A DNA stretch of 64,000 nt from a virus: positions 25,267-89,266 of the IMG/VR virus record IMGVR_UViG_3300021598_001271; one strand, written 5' to 3'. Under the pieces are notes generated by a model that was not told the origin of the DNA, ran no database searches, and worked only from the letters and a program-made list of their open reading frames with translations. The first letter of the stretch is position 1, and the number at the start of each line of letters is the position of its first letter. The translations under genes and the position numbers were made by a program. Below, piece after piece: positions 7,525 to 16,043 of this stretch.

Positions 7525-7653
7525 TTAAGAATCCTGAATAGTTTTTTGTTTAATTTCTTTATTTTTACTATAAGCATCACAATCAATTTTTTCACTTGTT
7601 TTACAACTACAAATTGTCACAAAGATTAAGAGAAATAATAGTATTTTTTTCAT
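7525..7653 (-). CDS. Tiny putative lipoprotein, 42 aa
   Basis: Short frame beginning MKKILLFLLIFVTICSCK. A Lys-rich start and a hydrophobic core end in a Cys that fits a loose lipobox (ICSC), followed by a short hydrophilic tail with one more Cys. It sits between the methyltransferase and the gene at 7656. Small lipoproteins of this kind occur in phage lysis or superinfection-exclusion functions, but nothing here decides its role. Confidence 0.5.
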   Translation of the reverse strand: MKKILLFLLIFVTICSCKTSEKIDCDAYSKNKEIKQKTIQDS

Positions 7654-7655
7654 AA

Positions 7656-7961
7656 CTAATCAATATTTTCAGATAATCTGTATACAGTTATACCACCTTT
7701 TTTAATTGGTTCAATCATTAAATCTAGAAATACTGCGTTTTGTTCACCAGCGTGAAGACCTAAGATATTGAAATCATAAAATTCTTCGGCTTCTCCTTGA
7801 GTCATTAAATCACGTTCACAAAGAATCTGAATTATCTTAGGTTTAGAGTATAGAATTCTTCTACCGTTACCGAATTCTTCTACAATACCTACGATTGCAT
7901 CTTCAAGACCGTCAAGTAATATTGCCCCCTCAGCGTATTCGTTGATATCAACAGTTATCAT
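7656..7961 (-). CDS. Conserved-looking phage hypothetical protein, 101 aa
   Basis: Starts MITVDINEYAEGAILLDG, acidic, no membrane segment. Contains FYDFNILGLHAGEQNAVFLD, a segment I associate with small uncharacterised phage proteins, but I cannot name a family. It overlaps the stop of the gene at 7961 by one base (TAATG), so it belongs to the same leftward operon. Confidence 0.65.
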   Translation of the reverse strand: MITVDINEYAEGAILLDGLEDAIVGIVEEFGNGRRILYSKPKIIQILCERDLMTQGEAEEFYDFNILGLHAGEQNAVFLDLMIEPIKKGGITVYRLSENID

Positions 7962-8179
7962 TAGTCTTTAATATTAAAATATTTTTCAATCGCCTCCAAT
8001 TTATCGTCAGCATCAACTAATAATGTTAACGCCTCAGATGCGTCTTTTAAGAAATCATTTGCCGTGTGGTCTCCAATACCAACTGCTTGATTTTCTAACA
8101 GGTCTAAAGCCATTAATGCTTTTTCTTTATCTGCCAAAGCCTGTGCTTTCAAAGCTGCGAATACTCTACTTTTTTTCAT
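7961..8179 (-). CDS. Hypothetical phage protein, 72 aa
   Basis: I take the ATG at 8179 (MKKSRVFAALKAQALADKEK) as start. The longer frame from 8245 would overlap the upstream gene by about 80 bases with a low-complexity Lys/Asn segment. The body has AVGIGDHTANDFLKDASEAL and LLVDADDKLEAIEKYF. No function known. It overlaps the upstream gene by 14 bases. Confidence 0.65.
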   Translation of the reverse strand: MKKSRVFAALKAQALADKEKALMALDLLENQAVGIGDHTANDFLKDASEALTLLVDADDKLEAIEKYFNIKD

Positions 8180-8390
8180 TTTTTTTACGTTTTTTTTGTT
8201 TTGGTTTAATATTGTTAGAATGGTTATCTTCAATTTCTTTCTCAAAGATAACTTCTTTTTTACTTTCTTTAACTGTGTTTTTATTTATTTCAGTTTCAAT
8301 AATTTCTTTAAAACTTTTATTTGAATTAGTTTGTTTTGTTTTATTTTTTTTAACAAAAATTAGTTTAAAAAACTTTTCAAAAATACTCAT
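8166..8390 (-). CDS. Short basic protein, 74 aa
   Basis: MSIFEKFFKLIFVKKNKTK followed by a Lys/Glu/Asn-rich, probably disordered tail ending in KPKQKKRKKNEKK. The N-terminus is a short amphipathic helix. It overlaps the DUF3310 gene upstream by 4 bases and the next gene by 14. Compositionally biased, so only moderately certain as a gene; the tight overlaps support it. Confidence 0.5.
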   Translation of the reverse strand: MSIFEKFFKLIFVKKNKTKQTNSNKSFKEIIETEINKNTVKESKKEVIFEKEIEDNHSNNIKPKQKKRKKNEKK

Positions 8391-8611
8391 AGATTATTAT
8401 TTTCTAAATTATTTATTTTTCTTTCCAAGTACCACAAAGCCTTTTTTAAATCTTGTAGTTCTTTATCCGTACCTTTTTTACCCGCCCTTGAAATATATTT
8501 AACAGTATTTCCAAGATGGAAATCTAAATCCCAAGCTTCAATAACTTTAATTGCTTCATATAGATTTTCTTCACCCCCGTAATGTTGTGGATGATTTACT
8601 TGTTCACTCAT
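8387..8611 (-). CDS. DUF3310 family protein (T7 gp1.7-like)
   Basis: 74 residues with the family signature: VNHPQHYGG at 5-13, YEAIKVIEAWDLDFHLGN in the middle, KYISRAGKKGTDKELQDLKK and WYLERKI at the end. DUF3310 proteins are widespread in phages; T7 gp1.7, a nucleotide kinase, carries the domain. A nucleotide-metabolism role is therefore possible. It sits 3 bases downstream of the glutamine synthetase gene in the same operon. Confidence 0.85.
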   Translation of the reverse strand: MSEQVNHPQHYGGEENLYEAIKVIEAWDLDFHLGNTVKYISRAGKKGTDKELQDLKKALWYLERKINNLENNNL

Positions 8612-8614
8612 AAA

Positions 8615-9856
8615 TTAATCGTTATAAATTGACCCGTTTTTATTATTCTTAAATCCTATGTTAGTTGATTCTACATTAGCTTTAGACTCCATCAAGTCTT
8701 CAGTTAACTCGTACTCATCATCATTTTGATATTCCTTTAACAAGTCTTCATTTGAAATGATTCCATTAAACTTGTCTTTTAGTTTTGTAGTGTCAACATC
8801 GTTGTACATTGCGTGTAATGTTGTGTCCAACTCTTCAGATAATTTTAATGATTCTGAAATAACATTAAGAATTCTATATGGGTCTGCGTTTGAACCAGGT
8901 CGTCTATCTTCAAGATAACCTTTCCAAGTTTCCCCAACAACCTTTGGAACTCTAATTGAAGCACCTCTGTCAGATACCCCCCAACTAAACTTATCAATTG
9001 ATTGTGTTTCGTGTTTACCAGTTAAACGAAGATTATTATCTGAACCGTAATTGTCAATATGAACTTTTTGTCTAGACTCAAATACTTTGAATATTGAATT
9101 GAAGTAATCTTCTCCTCCTATTTCTCTCATTCTTTTATTTGAGAAGTTAGTATGTAATCCTGAACCATTCCAATCACCTGATGTAATTGGTTTTGGATGT
9201 AGTTCTATTTGATATCCATACTTTTCGGCCAATTTATAAAGTAGGTATCTTGACATCCATAAGTCATCAGCCGCCTTTAAAATACCTTTTGAAAATGTTT
9301 GGTACTCCCACTGACCTAAAGCAACTTCGGCGTTAGTACCTTCAACAGTAATACCAAGGTCAAGACATAAGTCTAAATGTTCATCACTCAAATGTCTACC
9401 AAAGATTTGACCTCCAACACCGCAGTAGTATTTACCTTGGGGGTCAATCATTGAGCCGTTATCAAACCCTAAAATGTTTTTATTATGTCCTGAACGGATG
9501 AAGTACTCTTGCTCAAATCCAACCCAAAAATCCGAGTCCTCTTTCCCTAACTTAAATCTTTGATTGGTTTCGTGAGGTTTGTTATTTTTGTCATAAACTT
9601 CACAAAGAACATAAAATAAAGGGTATTGCTCATCGTTTTTAATCATACTACTGTATATTCTAACAGGTTTTAAATAACAGTCTGAAGAATAACCTTCGGC
9701 TTGCATAGTTGAGCTGCCATCAAAACCCCACTCTGGTATATTCTCAATACTTAAACTGTTGTGGTTCTGTTTATTGTCGATGATTTTAATTTTACTTCTG
9801 AGGTTTGGTTCTGGTTTGTATCCATCTAACCAAACATATTCTAATTTAATTTTCAT
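8615..9856 (-). CDS. glnA: Glutamine synthetase, eukaryotic-type (GSII)
   Basis: 413 residues. The enzyme makes glutamine from glutamate, ammonia and ATP. The catalytic landmarks of the GSII class are all visible: WGFDGSSTMQAEG (43-55), GFEQEYF (113-119), GQWEYQ (181-186), HPKPITSGDWNGSGLHTN (230-247), NNLRLTGKHET (264-274), DRGASIRVP (296-304) and YLEDRRPGSNADPY (314-327). GSII enzymes are usually about 350-370 residues; the extra C-terminal 65 residues are acidic and unrecognised. It lies in an operon with a nucleotide-kinase-like DUF3310 gene. It could supply nitrogen for nucleotide synthesis during infection. No residue loss suggests inactivity. Confidence 0.92.
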   Translation of the reverse strand: MKIKLEYVWLDGYKPEPNLRSKIKIIDNKQNHNSLSIENIPEWGFDGSSTMQAEGYSSDCYLKPVRIYSSMIKNDEQYPLFYVLCEVYDKNNKPHETNQRFKLGKEDSDFWVGFEQEYFIRSGHNKNILGFDNGSMIDPQGKYYCGVGGQIFGRHLSDEHLDLCLDLGITVEGTNAEVALGQWEYQTFSKGILKAADDLWMSRYLLYKLAEKYGYQIELHPKPITSGDWNGSGLHTNFSNKRMREIGGEDYFNSIFKVFESRQKVHIDNYGSDNNLRLTGKHETQSIDKFSWGVSDRGASIRVPKVVGETWKGYLEDRRPGSNADPYRILNVISESLKLSEELDTTLHAMYNDVDTTKLKDKFNGIISNEDLLKEYQNDDEYELTEDLMESKANVESTNIGFKNNKNGSIYND

Positions 9857-10116
9857 AATTTAATAAAATAATATTTGCCAAGTTTTAAAGATTTTTTATG
9901 TTTATATCTAACAGAAAATAGAGGTTTTTCAGTCACTATAAATCCTTTCTCATTATCACCTAATCTAATGTAGAAAGAACTGTCATTCGAACCAAGTAAA
10001 ATAGGATAACCCAACAACTTAATAAAGTGTTGAGTTCCATACCCGTCAATTCTATAGGTTTTTTTTTGGAATAACGTAGTATTCTTTCGCGTATTTACTT
10101 TCCTCGATTTCGCCAT
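9853..10116 (-). CDS. Hypothetical basic protein, 87 aa
   Basis: MAKSRKVNTRKNTTLFQKK, rich in Lys and aromatic residues, beta-prone (IDGYGTQHFIKLLGYPILLG). Overlaps the glutamine synthetase start by four bases (ATGA), which supports translation. Its first 65 bases overlap, in another frame, the end of the gene at 10052-10246, so one of the two may start or end differently. No family recognised. Confidence 0.5.
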   Translation of the reverse strand: MAKSRKVNTRKNTTLFQKKTYRIDGYGTQHFIKLLGYPILLGSNDSSFYIRLGDNEKGFIVTEKPLFSVRYKHKKSLKLGKYYFIKL

Positions 10117-10246
10117 TATCGGTTAATGTTTTTAATATTTCTTTAGTTTTTACAATATCTTCTTTTAGGATATATTTGCTTATGTAATCAATGTGTATTG
10201 GTTGTCTTAACTTAGACATTAAAAGTTTACTTTGTTTCGTTGTCAT
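10052..10246 (-). CDS. Small protein with possible winged-helix fold, 64 aa
   Basis: MTTKQSKLLMSKLRQPIHID, with helices and a C-terminal EIEESKYAKEYYVIP that would fit the wing of a winged-helix DNA-binding domain. This is a guess from pattern only. It overlaps the neighbours on both sides (20 bases upstream, 65 downstream). Confidence 0.45.
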   Translation of the reverse strand: MTTKQSKLLMSKLRQPIHIDYISKYILKEDIVKTKEILKTLTDNGEIEESKYAKEYYVIPKKNL

Positions 10247-10433
10247 TTATTTGTAAGATTTTAAGTTTAATATCTTCATCTGAAACTCCTTTACTGTATA
10301 GTTTATATACTTCAGACGCTAAAGAATCCATAAAAATTAACGCATCCGCTTTAAATAATTGCTCTAATGTTGAGCCACCTTTTAGATAGGTTTCTATTTT
10401 ATTCTTATCCACAAATCGTTTGTTAAACCCCAT
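10227..10433 (-). CDS. Hypothetical protein, 68 aa
   Basis: MGFNKRFVDKNKIETYLKGG, then a helical stretch LEQLFKADALIFMDSLASE. No domain recognised. Overlaps the next gene by 20 bases, consistent with a compact phage operon. Confidence 0.55.
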   Translation of the reverse strand: MGFNKRFVDKNKIETYLKGGSTLEQLFKADALIFMDSLASEVYKLYSKGVSDEDIKLKILQINDNETK

Positions 10434-10483
10434 ATTGAAATAATTTTAATTAAAAATAATATTAAAAAACCACATTGTCAAAA

Positions 10484-11260
10484 CTAATCTTCAAGTTTTT
10501 TTATGTTTTCTAACCTAACACTTTGTAAAACGTAAGACATTAGTTTTCTTTTGAATAATGGTACCAAGGTTTCATTTAATGGATATTCTTCAGAAGCCTT
10601 CATATCAAATACTGGTGAGTTTTTTTTGTCTTTATCAGAATAGTTGGAGTACAAATCAATAATTTGATTAAAGGTAAACTCTTTTTTATTACCATCGTAT
10701 ATCAAATGTAATTCAATATAGTGTTCATTAACATTTTTTGCAAATTCATAAAGAGAATATTGCCAAACATAAACTTTATTATTTTTTTTATCCGTATAAG
10801 TCATATATCCAATACCATTTTTCATATACCTTTTATTTCTTTTCAAAGTGATTGAGATGGTATCATAGATAATACTCCAATAAGATTTAACAATATTGAA
10901 ATACTCAAAAAATTTTGCAGAAGAATATTTTAAAATTGTATCAATTTCTTTGGTTTCTTCTTTATTTAAATTTGGTAAGTGTTTGACCAACAGGTCCTTG
11001 AATAAAACTTCGTCATCATAACTTTTAAAAACTTTTTCAGTATATAATATGACATTTTCTTTGAGAAGAGTTTGTAAACTCGCCAAATGTAGTGAAAGTT
11101 CTATAAATGTCGGATATATTTTATTTTGGTTAAGTAGGTCGTCAACCTTTTTAAAATACCCAAGTAGAACATATTTTTTATGTTCAAAATCAATTGGTTC
11201 TTGAATTAACCAATCAGTATCCATTAAAAATTTAATATCTTTTTTTTCCTCTATCTCCAT
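10484..11260 (-). CDS. Conserved-looking phage protein, 258 aa
   Basis: Starts MEIEEKKDIKFLMDTDWLI and continues EPIDFEHKKYVLLGYFKK, a mostly helical protein without membrane segments or recognisable catalytic motifs. The N-terminal segment resembles uncharacterised proteins I associate with large Bacteroidota phages, but I cannot name a family. It is separated by about 50 bases on each side from its neighbours. Confidence 0.65.
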   Translation of the reverse strand: MEIEEKKDIKFLMDTDWLIQEPIDFEHKKYVLLGYFKKVDDLLNQNKIYPTFIELSLHLASLQTLLKENVILYTEKVFKSYDDEVLFKDLLVKHLPNLNKEETKEIDTILKYSSAKFFEYFNIVKSYWSIIYDTISITLKRNKRYMKNGIGYMTYTDKKNNKVYVWQYSLYEFAKNVNEHYIELHLIYDGNKKEFTFNQIIDLYSNYSDKDKKNSPVFDMKASEEYPLNETLVPLFKRKLMSYVLQSVRLENIKKLED

Positions 11261-11313
11261 ATTAGGACTATTATATATGAATAATAATACAATACAGAGA
11301 AATTTGAATAGTT

Positions 11314-12696
11314 TTAACCTACTCTCATAACAATAAATGAGTCACCGTCAATATCCACTTCATCATAATTCCCATCATAACTATTCAGAATATGTCCAAC
11401 ACCATCGGTACTAATTATATCTTCAATTGCGCTTTGTCTGTCAATATATTCCCCAATTTTAAAACCCCAGTCTTTCATATAATCAATAAGATTTCTCTTA
11501 ACATCGTACAATAATTCTTCAACTTTATTGTCAATCATATCCTGACTTGGGTCGCCATCGGGTTCCATCTCGTCAATTTCTTCCTGTAATGAATCTATAT
11601 GGTCTTGTATTTGGTCATACATTCTAGAATATTCATCAGGTTCTTCGATTTCACTATCAAGGTTTTCTTGTTTTTCCTCCCATTGTCTAATCTCATCTTC
11701 AAGTTGTTCTTTCCTTTTTTCCTGTTCAGAACTTAATTCAAAATCATCATCACTAAAATAAACATCAGGATTTTCCGCAACATCGTATTCGTAATGGTCT
11801 CTGAAATAATCTAAAACTTCGTCTTCATTAATATGGTTTTCTAAAAAACTTTCACTAAAATAATACTCAGGACTATCAAACTGTTCGTCTAAGTAATCTT
11901 CACAAGATTTTTCGGCTTCGTATTCAGTACCTACCGCATATTCCGCTCCTTCTAAATCATCATTACCAACAACTTCAAATTTCATCATACGATAAAACCC
12001 ATAACCTTCTTCAGGTATTAAATTATATATGTCTAGTTTTTCATTTATTTCATTGATTTCATCCTCAACGGCTTCAATGTCTGCATAGATATCGGTTAAA
12101 TCTCTGCCTTCACTATCATATTTCTTTTCCTTTTCTAATAAACTTTCCATCTGTTTATTAAGTTCGGACAAACGTTCGTTATCTAATGCAGTTCTGATAT
12201 TTACACGAGTGTTACTGTTTTCAATGTACTCAAATACCGCCCTCGCTCTAATACCTACATCATCCCCACTATCAGGACCCCATTCATCATCATCTCTTCT
12301 TTGTTGAGCCGAGGCTAATTTTTGTTGTTTAATCTTTTGTTTTCTTATTCTATCAACACCACTTTCATAATCACTAACTCTACCCTTAACATTAATGAAT
12401 GAAATATCATTAATACCTGTACGACTAATATCTAAATTACCCTCAACATACCCAATACCTTCCAAACTTTTAATTGGTAAATCTTTAACAATTAAATCAC
12501 CAGTTATCCATATCTTCTTACCTCTGTATTGTGGTAACATACTTACACCTTTAGCGTTATAGCTGGCGTATTTCATAATATCCAAATAAGTTTCAGGCGA
12601 AATTTTAACCCACTCATCATTATCAGTTTGTTCAAACAAAACTTTACTAATGATGTCCTTCAAGTTAGATTGTGTTACTTTTATAATTCTTCCCAT
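11314..12696 (-). CDS. Acidic coiled-coil protein with capsid-targeting-like N-terminus
   Basis: 460 residues. The N-terminus MGRIIKVTQSNLKDIISKVL is an amphipathic helix followed by FEQTDND; VLFEQ fits the [ILV]-x-E-[QS] pattern. The body is very acidic, with long heptad-like Glu/Gln/Leu stretches (about 190-230 and 325-390) indicating coiled coil. Two TATAAATA boxes lie upstream, at 12701-12708 and 12712-12719. Candidate capsid-internal or core protein; no enzymatic motif seen. Confidence 0.65.
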   Translation of the reverse strand: MGRIIKVTQSNLKDIISKVLFEQTDNDEWVKISPETYLDIMKYASYNAKGVSMLPQYRGKKIWITGDLIVKDLPIKSLEGIGYVEGNLDISRTGINDISFINVKGRVSDYESGVDRIRKQKIKQQKLASAQQRRDDDEWGPDSGDDVGIRARAVFEYIENSNTRVNIRTALDNERLSELNKQMESLLEKEKKYDSEGRDLTDIYADIEAVEDEINEINEKLDIYNLIPEEGYGFYRMMKFEVVGNDDLEGAEYAVGTEYEAEKSCEDYLDEQFDSPEYYFSESFLENHINEDEVLDYFRDHYEYDVAENPDVYFSDDDFELSSEQEKRKEQLEDEIRQWEEKQENLDSEIEEPDEYSRMYDQIQDHIDSLQEEIDEMEPDGDPSQDMIDNKVEELLYDVKRNLIDYMKDWGFKIGEYIDRQSAIEDIISTDGVGHILNSYDGNYDEVDIDGDSFIVMRVG

Positions 12697-12700
12697 CTTT

Positions 12701-12719
12701 TATAAATATACTATAAATA
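12701..12719 (-). promoter_or_regulatory. Double TATTTATA box upstream of 11314-12696
   Basis: Two copies of TATAAATA on the plus strand (TATTTATA on the coding strand), 11 bases apart. The distal copy ends 15 bases before the ATG, the same spacing as at 6552 and 26777. Probable phage-specific promoter element. Confidence 0.45.
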
Positions 12720-12816
12720 CTCACATTTTTTATTCTAAGAATTAAAAGTTATATTGACATTAAATCTTAAATGGTGATATTTATAGGTATAATAAACCAC
12801 ATTAATATCAATCACT

Positions 12817-12966
12817 ATGGGATGCGGATGTAAAAATAAAAATACTACGACAACACAACAGACTCAAACTCAACCAACTCAAAGTCAACCAGCTCAAACG
12901 TCGAAAAGCCAATCTGTTCAAGAAGCGATTAAAAAGACAATTGAAAAGTACTACACTAAGAGATAA
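12817..12966 (+). CDS. Tiny Cys/Thr/Gln-rich protein (MGCGCK), 49 aa
   Basis: The frame begins MGCGCKNKNTTTTQQTQTQP, has a Thr/Gln/Pro-rich linker, then a helical basic end (VQEAIKKTIEKYYTKR). A TATTTATA box is at 12778-12785 and an intrinsic terminator follows at 12990-13016, so it forms its own small unit. The paired Cys could bind a metal. Function unknown. Confidence 0.6.
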   Translation: MGCGCKNKNTTTTQQTQTQPTQSQPAQTSKSQSVQEAIKKTIEKYYTKR

Positions 12967-12989
12967 TATAAATTGGGTCTTAAATTTTT

Positions 12990-13016
12990 AAAAGGGGAAA
13001 TATTTCCCCTTTTTTT
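12990..13016 (+). terminator. Intrinsic terminator after the MGCGCK gene
   Basis: Stem AAGGGGAAA/TTTCCCCTT followed by seven T on the plus strand. Confidence 0.85.
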
Positions 13017-13028
13017 ATATTTATTAGT

Positions 13029-14051
13029 ATGAACATTGAGAAACTAACTGAAATTATCGAGGAAGTTAATAATGGAAATTGGGAAGAATATTCTCAGTAT
13101 TTCAATAACGATATGGAATTGTTCATTAAAGTGATTACCAAATATGGATTAATCGATTTAATAGACCCAATGTCGAATGACTTATCAGATTATCAAAACG
13201 ATATTTTATACGTATTGGTAAATGAAAATCCTGAAAAATGGATTAACTTCATTTGCGAATCAGTTATCAATAGTGATATTACAAAAGAAGGTGATAGTTG
13301 GTACCTACATTTAAATGACCAAGAAGATTTAGGTGATTTATTTTATCACGGAAACCGTGAATCCACAAGAAATTTAGTTAAAAGTGTTTTAGGCGAGGAT
13401 TCGTGGGAACCATATTGGGATACCACTGACGATGTTTATAGGGATGTTGTTGAGGAACTGAATGACGAAAACTTAAAAGTACTCTACTCAAGAATATTAA
13501 AAGAAGTTGAGGGTGAGACAATAGGTGCCGAAACTGATTATTTAGAAGACCTGGATGATTCAGGTTCAGGTGAAATTGTAATTACCAAAGAAAACTTCGA
13601 AGGAATGTTCAAAGATGAAGAAACTATCAAATACATACTAAAGGAATATGCGGATGAGGTAAGACAAGAATTGTACAGTGTACATAGTAATTGTTATAAC
13701 TCATCGTATGAAAGTGAAATTTATGATGATATTTGGAGTGAACTATCAACATTCTTTGAGGGTAGAACCGAATGGAAATCAAGACCATATAAATCAGACC
13801 CAAGTAAAACTCAATATTATTCATTAGTTAAAATTAGAGACATTGGTGGTGATATTACAAATTTTTTATATGAGATGAAAGGTTCTCATTGGTCTCAAGA
13901 TTCTTTAGAATATTACGGCTCTTATATGGGAATGTTAAAGAATGGAATGGATAATGATATTTGGGACTATTTAGATTTTAGAATACCTGATTATCCAGAT
14001 TCAAGTAGAGTAGACGCTTGTATTAATGACGACTTTGGAAATTATTTTTAA
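13029..14051 (+). CDS. Acidic hypothetical protein, 340 aa
   Basis: MNIEKLTEIIEEVNNGNWEE, strongly acidic with many Asp/Glu/Tyr residues, no membrane segment or catalytic motif recognised. Its stop overlaps the start of the protease-like gene by one base (TAATG), so the two are co-translated and may work together. Composition resembles the acidic protein at 11314-12696, but I see no clear sequence similarity. Confidence 0.65.
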   Translation: MNIEKLTEIIEEVNNGNWEEYSQYFNNDMELFIKVITKYGLIDLIDPMSNDLSDYQNDILYVLVNENPEKWINFICESVINSDITKEGDSWYLHLNDQEDLGDLFYHGNRESTRNLVKSVLGEDSWEPYWDTTDDVYRDVVEELNDENLKVLYSRILKEVEGETIGAETDYLEDLDDSGSGEIVITKENFEGMFKDEETIKYILKEYADEVRQELYSVHSNCYNSSYESEIYDDIWSELSTFFEGRTEWKSRPYKSDPSKTQYYSLVKIRDIGGDITNFLYEMKGSHWSQDSLEYYGSYMGMLKNGMDNDIWDYLDFRIPDYPDSSRVDACINDDFGNYF

Positions 14052-14878
14052 TGATTAAACTTATAGACATATTAAACGAATCGACAAGAGTTAAGATGGA
14101 CCCTGATTTTAAAAGAGTCCTAAATAATGTTGTGGATATTATTTTCAAAAAAAGAAAAACAGGGTTTAAAAAATATACTGAGATTACTTCAATCCCAATT
14201 GAAATTGCCGATGGTACTCCAGGTACTGTAGAAATTGTCGTTGACCCTGAATTAGAACATTATGGTATATTAGACGTTAAAGTTGAGGATAGTACCGACC
14301 CTAACGATTTCATAATTAAGATTAATCCTAATGAAGTTAAAAGTAAAAAAGGATTATACCAAACTCTATACCACGAAATAATGCACGCCACGGACCCAAT
14401 GTTTAGTACTAAGTCCACCGAATCTTTTTGGGATACTTATGACCCTGAGATGGACGAGAAATACTGGGGTCACCCTGTAGAATTCAGAGCAATTACTAAT
14501 GAATTTATTGAAGGTTTAATTAATGAATTCACGTTAAGAAAATCTAGAGTTAAAAACCCTACAAGTATAGAATCACTTAAAAAATCATTAGATAATATTA
14601 TGAACCATTTCTCAAATGGTGATAAGTTATCAATATTATCTACAGACATTATTGGTGATATGTATGGGTCAGAAGAAATGACTAGGTCAAGAATGGTCTT
14701 GAACAATATACTAATTGATAATCCCGAGATTTCAGATGTATTACGTAAAACAGAAAGAAATTTAGAGTATATGGTTGTTCTTGAGTTGGTTAAAAAATAT
14801 AGCGGTTCTGATTGGAAGAGATTCTTAGGGATGTTATACAAAGCGTCTGAAGAAATAAAAGAAATTCTAAATAAGTAA
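14051..14878 (+). CDS. Putative zinc metallopeptidase
   Basis: 275 residues. The N-terminus MIKLIDILNESTRVKM includes ILNES, matching the shared [ILV]-x-E-[QS] pattern. A zinc-protease motif YHEIMHATD (HExxH, about residues 113-121) is followed by GHPVEFRA, whose Glu could be the third metal ligand. That arrangement suggests a gluzincin-like peptidase, though the rest is unlike any family I can name. With the N-terminal motif it could be carried in the capsid and act on entry, or be involved in head maturation. Confidence 0.65.
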   Translation: MIKLIDILNESTRVKMDPDFKRVLNNVVDIIFKKRKTGFKKYTEITSIPIEIADGTPGTVEIVVDPELEHYGILDVKVEDSTDPNDFIIKINPNEVKSKKGLYQTLYHEIMHATDPMFSTKSTESFWDTYDPEMDEKYWGHPVEFRAITNEFIEGLINEFTLRKSRVKNPTSIESLKKSLDNIMNHFSNGDKLSILSTDIIGDMYGSEEMTRSRMVLNNILIDNPEISDVLRKTERNLEYMVVLELVKKYSGSDWKRFLGMLYKASEEIKEILNK

Positions 14879-14934
14879 TTTTCTATTTAACCTTTGACTT
14901 AATTTTTCTATTATTACATCAAATAATAATTAGA

Positions 14935-15750
14935 ATGAAATTAATCAATTTGAATACTAAATTAGGTGTAATAAACTTATTTTCAGATTACATATTAAAA
15001 CATATAAATCCAAAACATAATAGTATTATCCAAGTGACCGATGTTGGTCATTTTATAATAATTAACGGAACAACAGATTCATCAGATTTATTAGATTTTT
15101 CAAAAATAAAAGATGACTTTATTTCTGAACATCATAATCTGTTATTGAGTGTTGGGTATTCTGAAAATTTGAATACTATGGATTTAATAAAATATAGTAC
15201 AAAAATTGTAGAAGGAGATAACAGGTATTTATGGTCTACCTTCTATAATTCAACAAGACCGTTATATCATCAAGAAGTTATTGACGCCAGTAAATCTGAT
15301 AAATCAGTTTATTCTATAGATTATAAAGATGGTGTGGTTTATGAAGTTGATTACAATTCATATATATCACCTTCAAAATTTAATACAATCCCACAACAAA
15401 TTACCTCATCATTCCCACACGGTTATAGTTTATCTATGGGTAGAGGTTTATTATACTATTCTGAATATATCGCAAATCAAATTATCAGACCATCTATGAC
15501 GAATAAGATAGATTTGTTTTTAACTAATAGAAAGAATAATGAAGATGAAATAATGTTAGAAGTAAAATTCAAATCTAACATTTCTGAAGAAACAATTAAA
15601 TCAATGATACTTGATGTGTTCTCATTTGATTATGACAAATTCAACAAGGATATTGAGGGGTACGATTTATGTGACGACATAAAAAAACCAACCGAAGTTA
15701 AGCCTTGGTTGGTTAATGATGTTAATCCTAAAGATTTGATTGTATTTTAA
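14935..15750 (+). CDS. Conserved-looking phage protein, 271 aa
   Basis: MKLINLNTKLGVINLFSDYI, later VTDVGHFIIINGTTDSSDLL and FPHGYSLSMGRGLLYYSEYI. No transmembrane segment. The GHFIIINGTT region vaguely recalls the start of S-adenosylmethionine synthetase-like phage proteins, but the similarity is too weak to call. Convergent with the glutaredoxin gene, sharing 4 bases at the 3' ends. Confidence 0.6.
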   Translation: MKLINLNTKLGVINLFSDYILKHINPKHNSIIQVTDVGHFIIINGTTDSSDLLDFSKIKDDFISEHHNLLLSVGYSENLNTMDLIKYSTKIVEGDNRYLWSTFYNSTRPLYHQEVIDASKSDKSVYSIDYKDGVVYEVDYNSYISPSKFNTIPQQITSSFPHGYSLSMGRGLLYYSEYIANQIIRPSMTNKIDLFLTNRKNNEDEIMLEVKFKSNISEETIKSMILDVFSFDYDKFNKDIEGYDLCDDIKKPTEVKPWLVNDVNPKDLIVF

Positions 15751-16043
15751 GAATTAAAGTTAGTATAACTTTCTTTAATTATTTTAACTCCGTCAACAAT
15801 TTCATTGTAATCTCTTTCAGGGGCATAAAACTTAGTATTGTGGGTTTCTCCATCGCTTTCAATTATCATAAAAGCGGGTACAAAATCATTACCACCAACC
15901 GCTTTAACAAATAAATCATATTCCTCACTTTCTTCATCAATATCTCTATCGATAAATGGGATGTCTAATTTATCGAGTTGTTCTTTCATCTCAACACAGT
16001 ACGGACATCCCTTCATTGAGTATATAACGACTAGTTGTTCCAT
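15747..16043 (-). CDS. Glutaredoxin-like protein (CPYC)
   Basis: 98 residues with the active site GCPYC (Cys13, Cys16) and a cis-proline segment FVPAFM at about 54-59, both typical of glutaredoxins. These reduce disulfides and can supply electrons to ribonucleotide reductase; T4 carries nrdC for that purpose. The ATG overlaps the stop of the thioredoxin gene (TAATG), so the two redox proteins are made together. No reductase gene is visible in the window. Confidence 0.9.
   Translation of the reverse strand: MEQLVVIYSMKGCPYCVEMKEQLDKLDIPFIDRDIDEESEEYDLFVKAVGGNDFVPAFMIIESDGETHNTKFYAPERDYNEIVDGVKIIKESYTNFNS

Noticed and set aside
13627-13824. Antisense frame inside the 340-aa gene, and similar antisense frames elsewhere (for example 14470-14841)
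   Set aside because: They lie wholly within well-supported genes and show no start signals or recognisable content.
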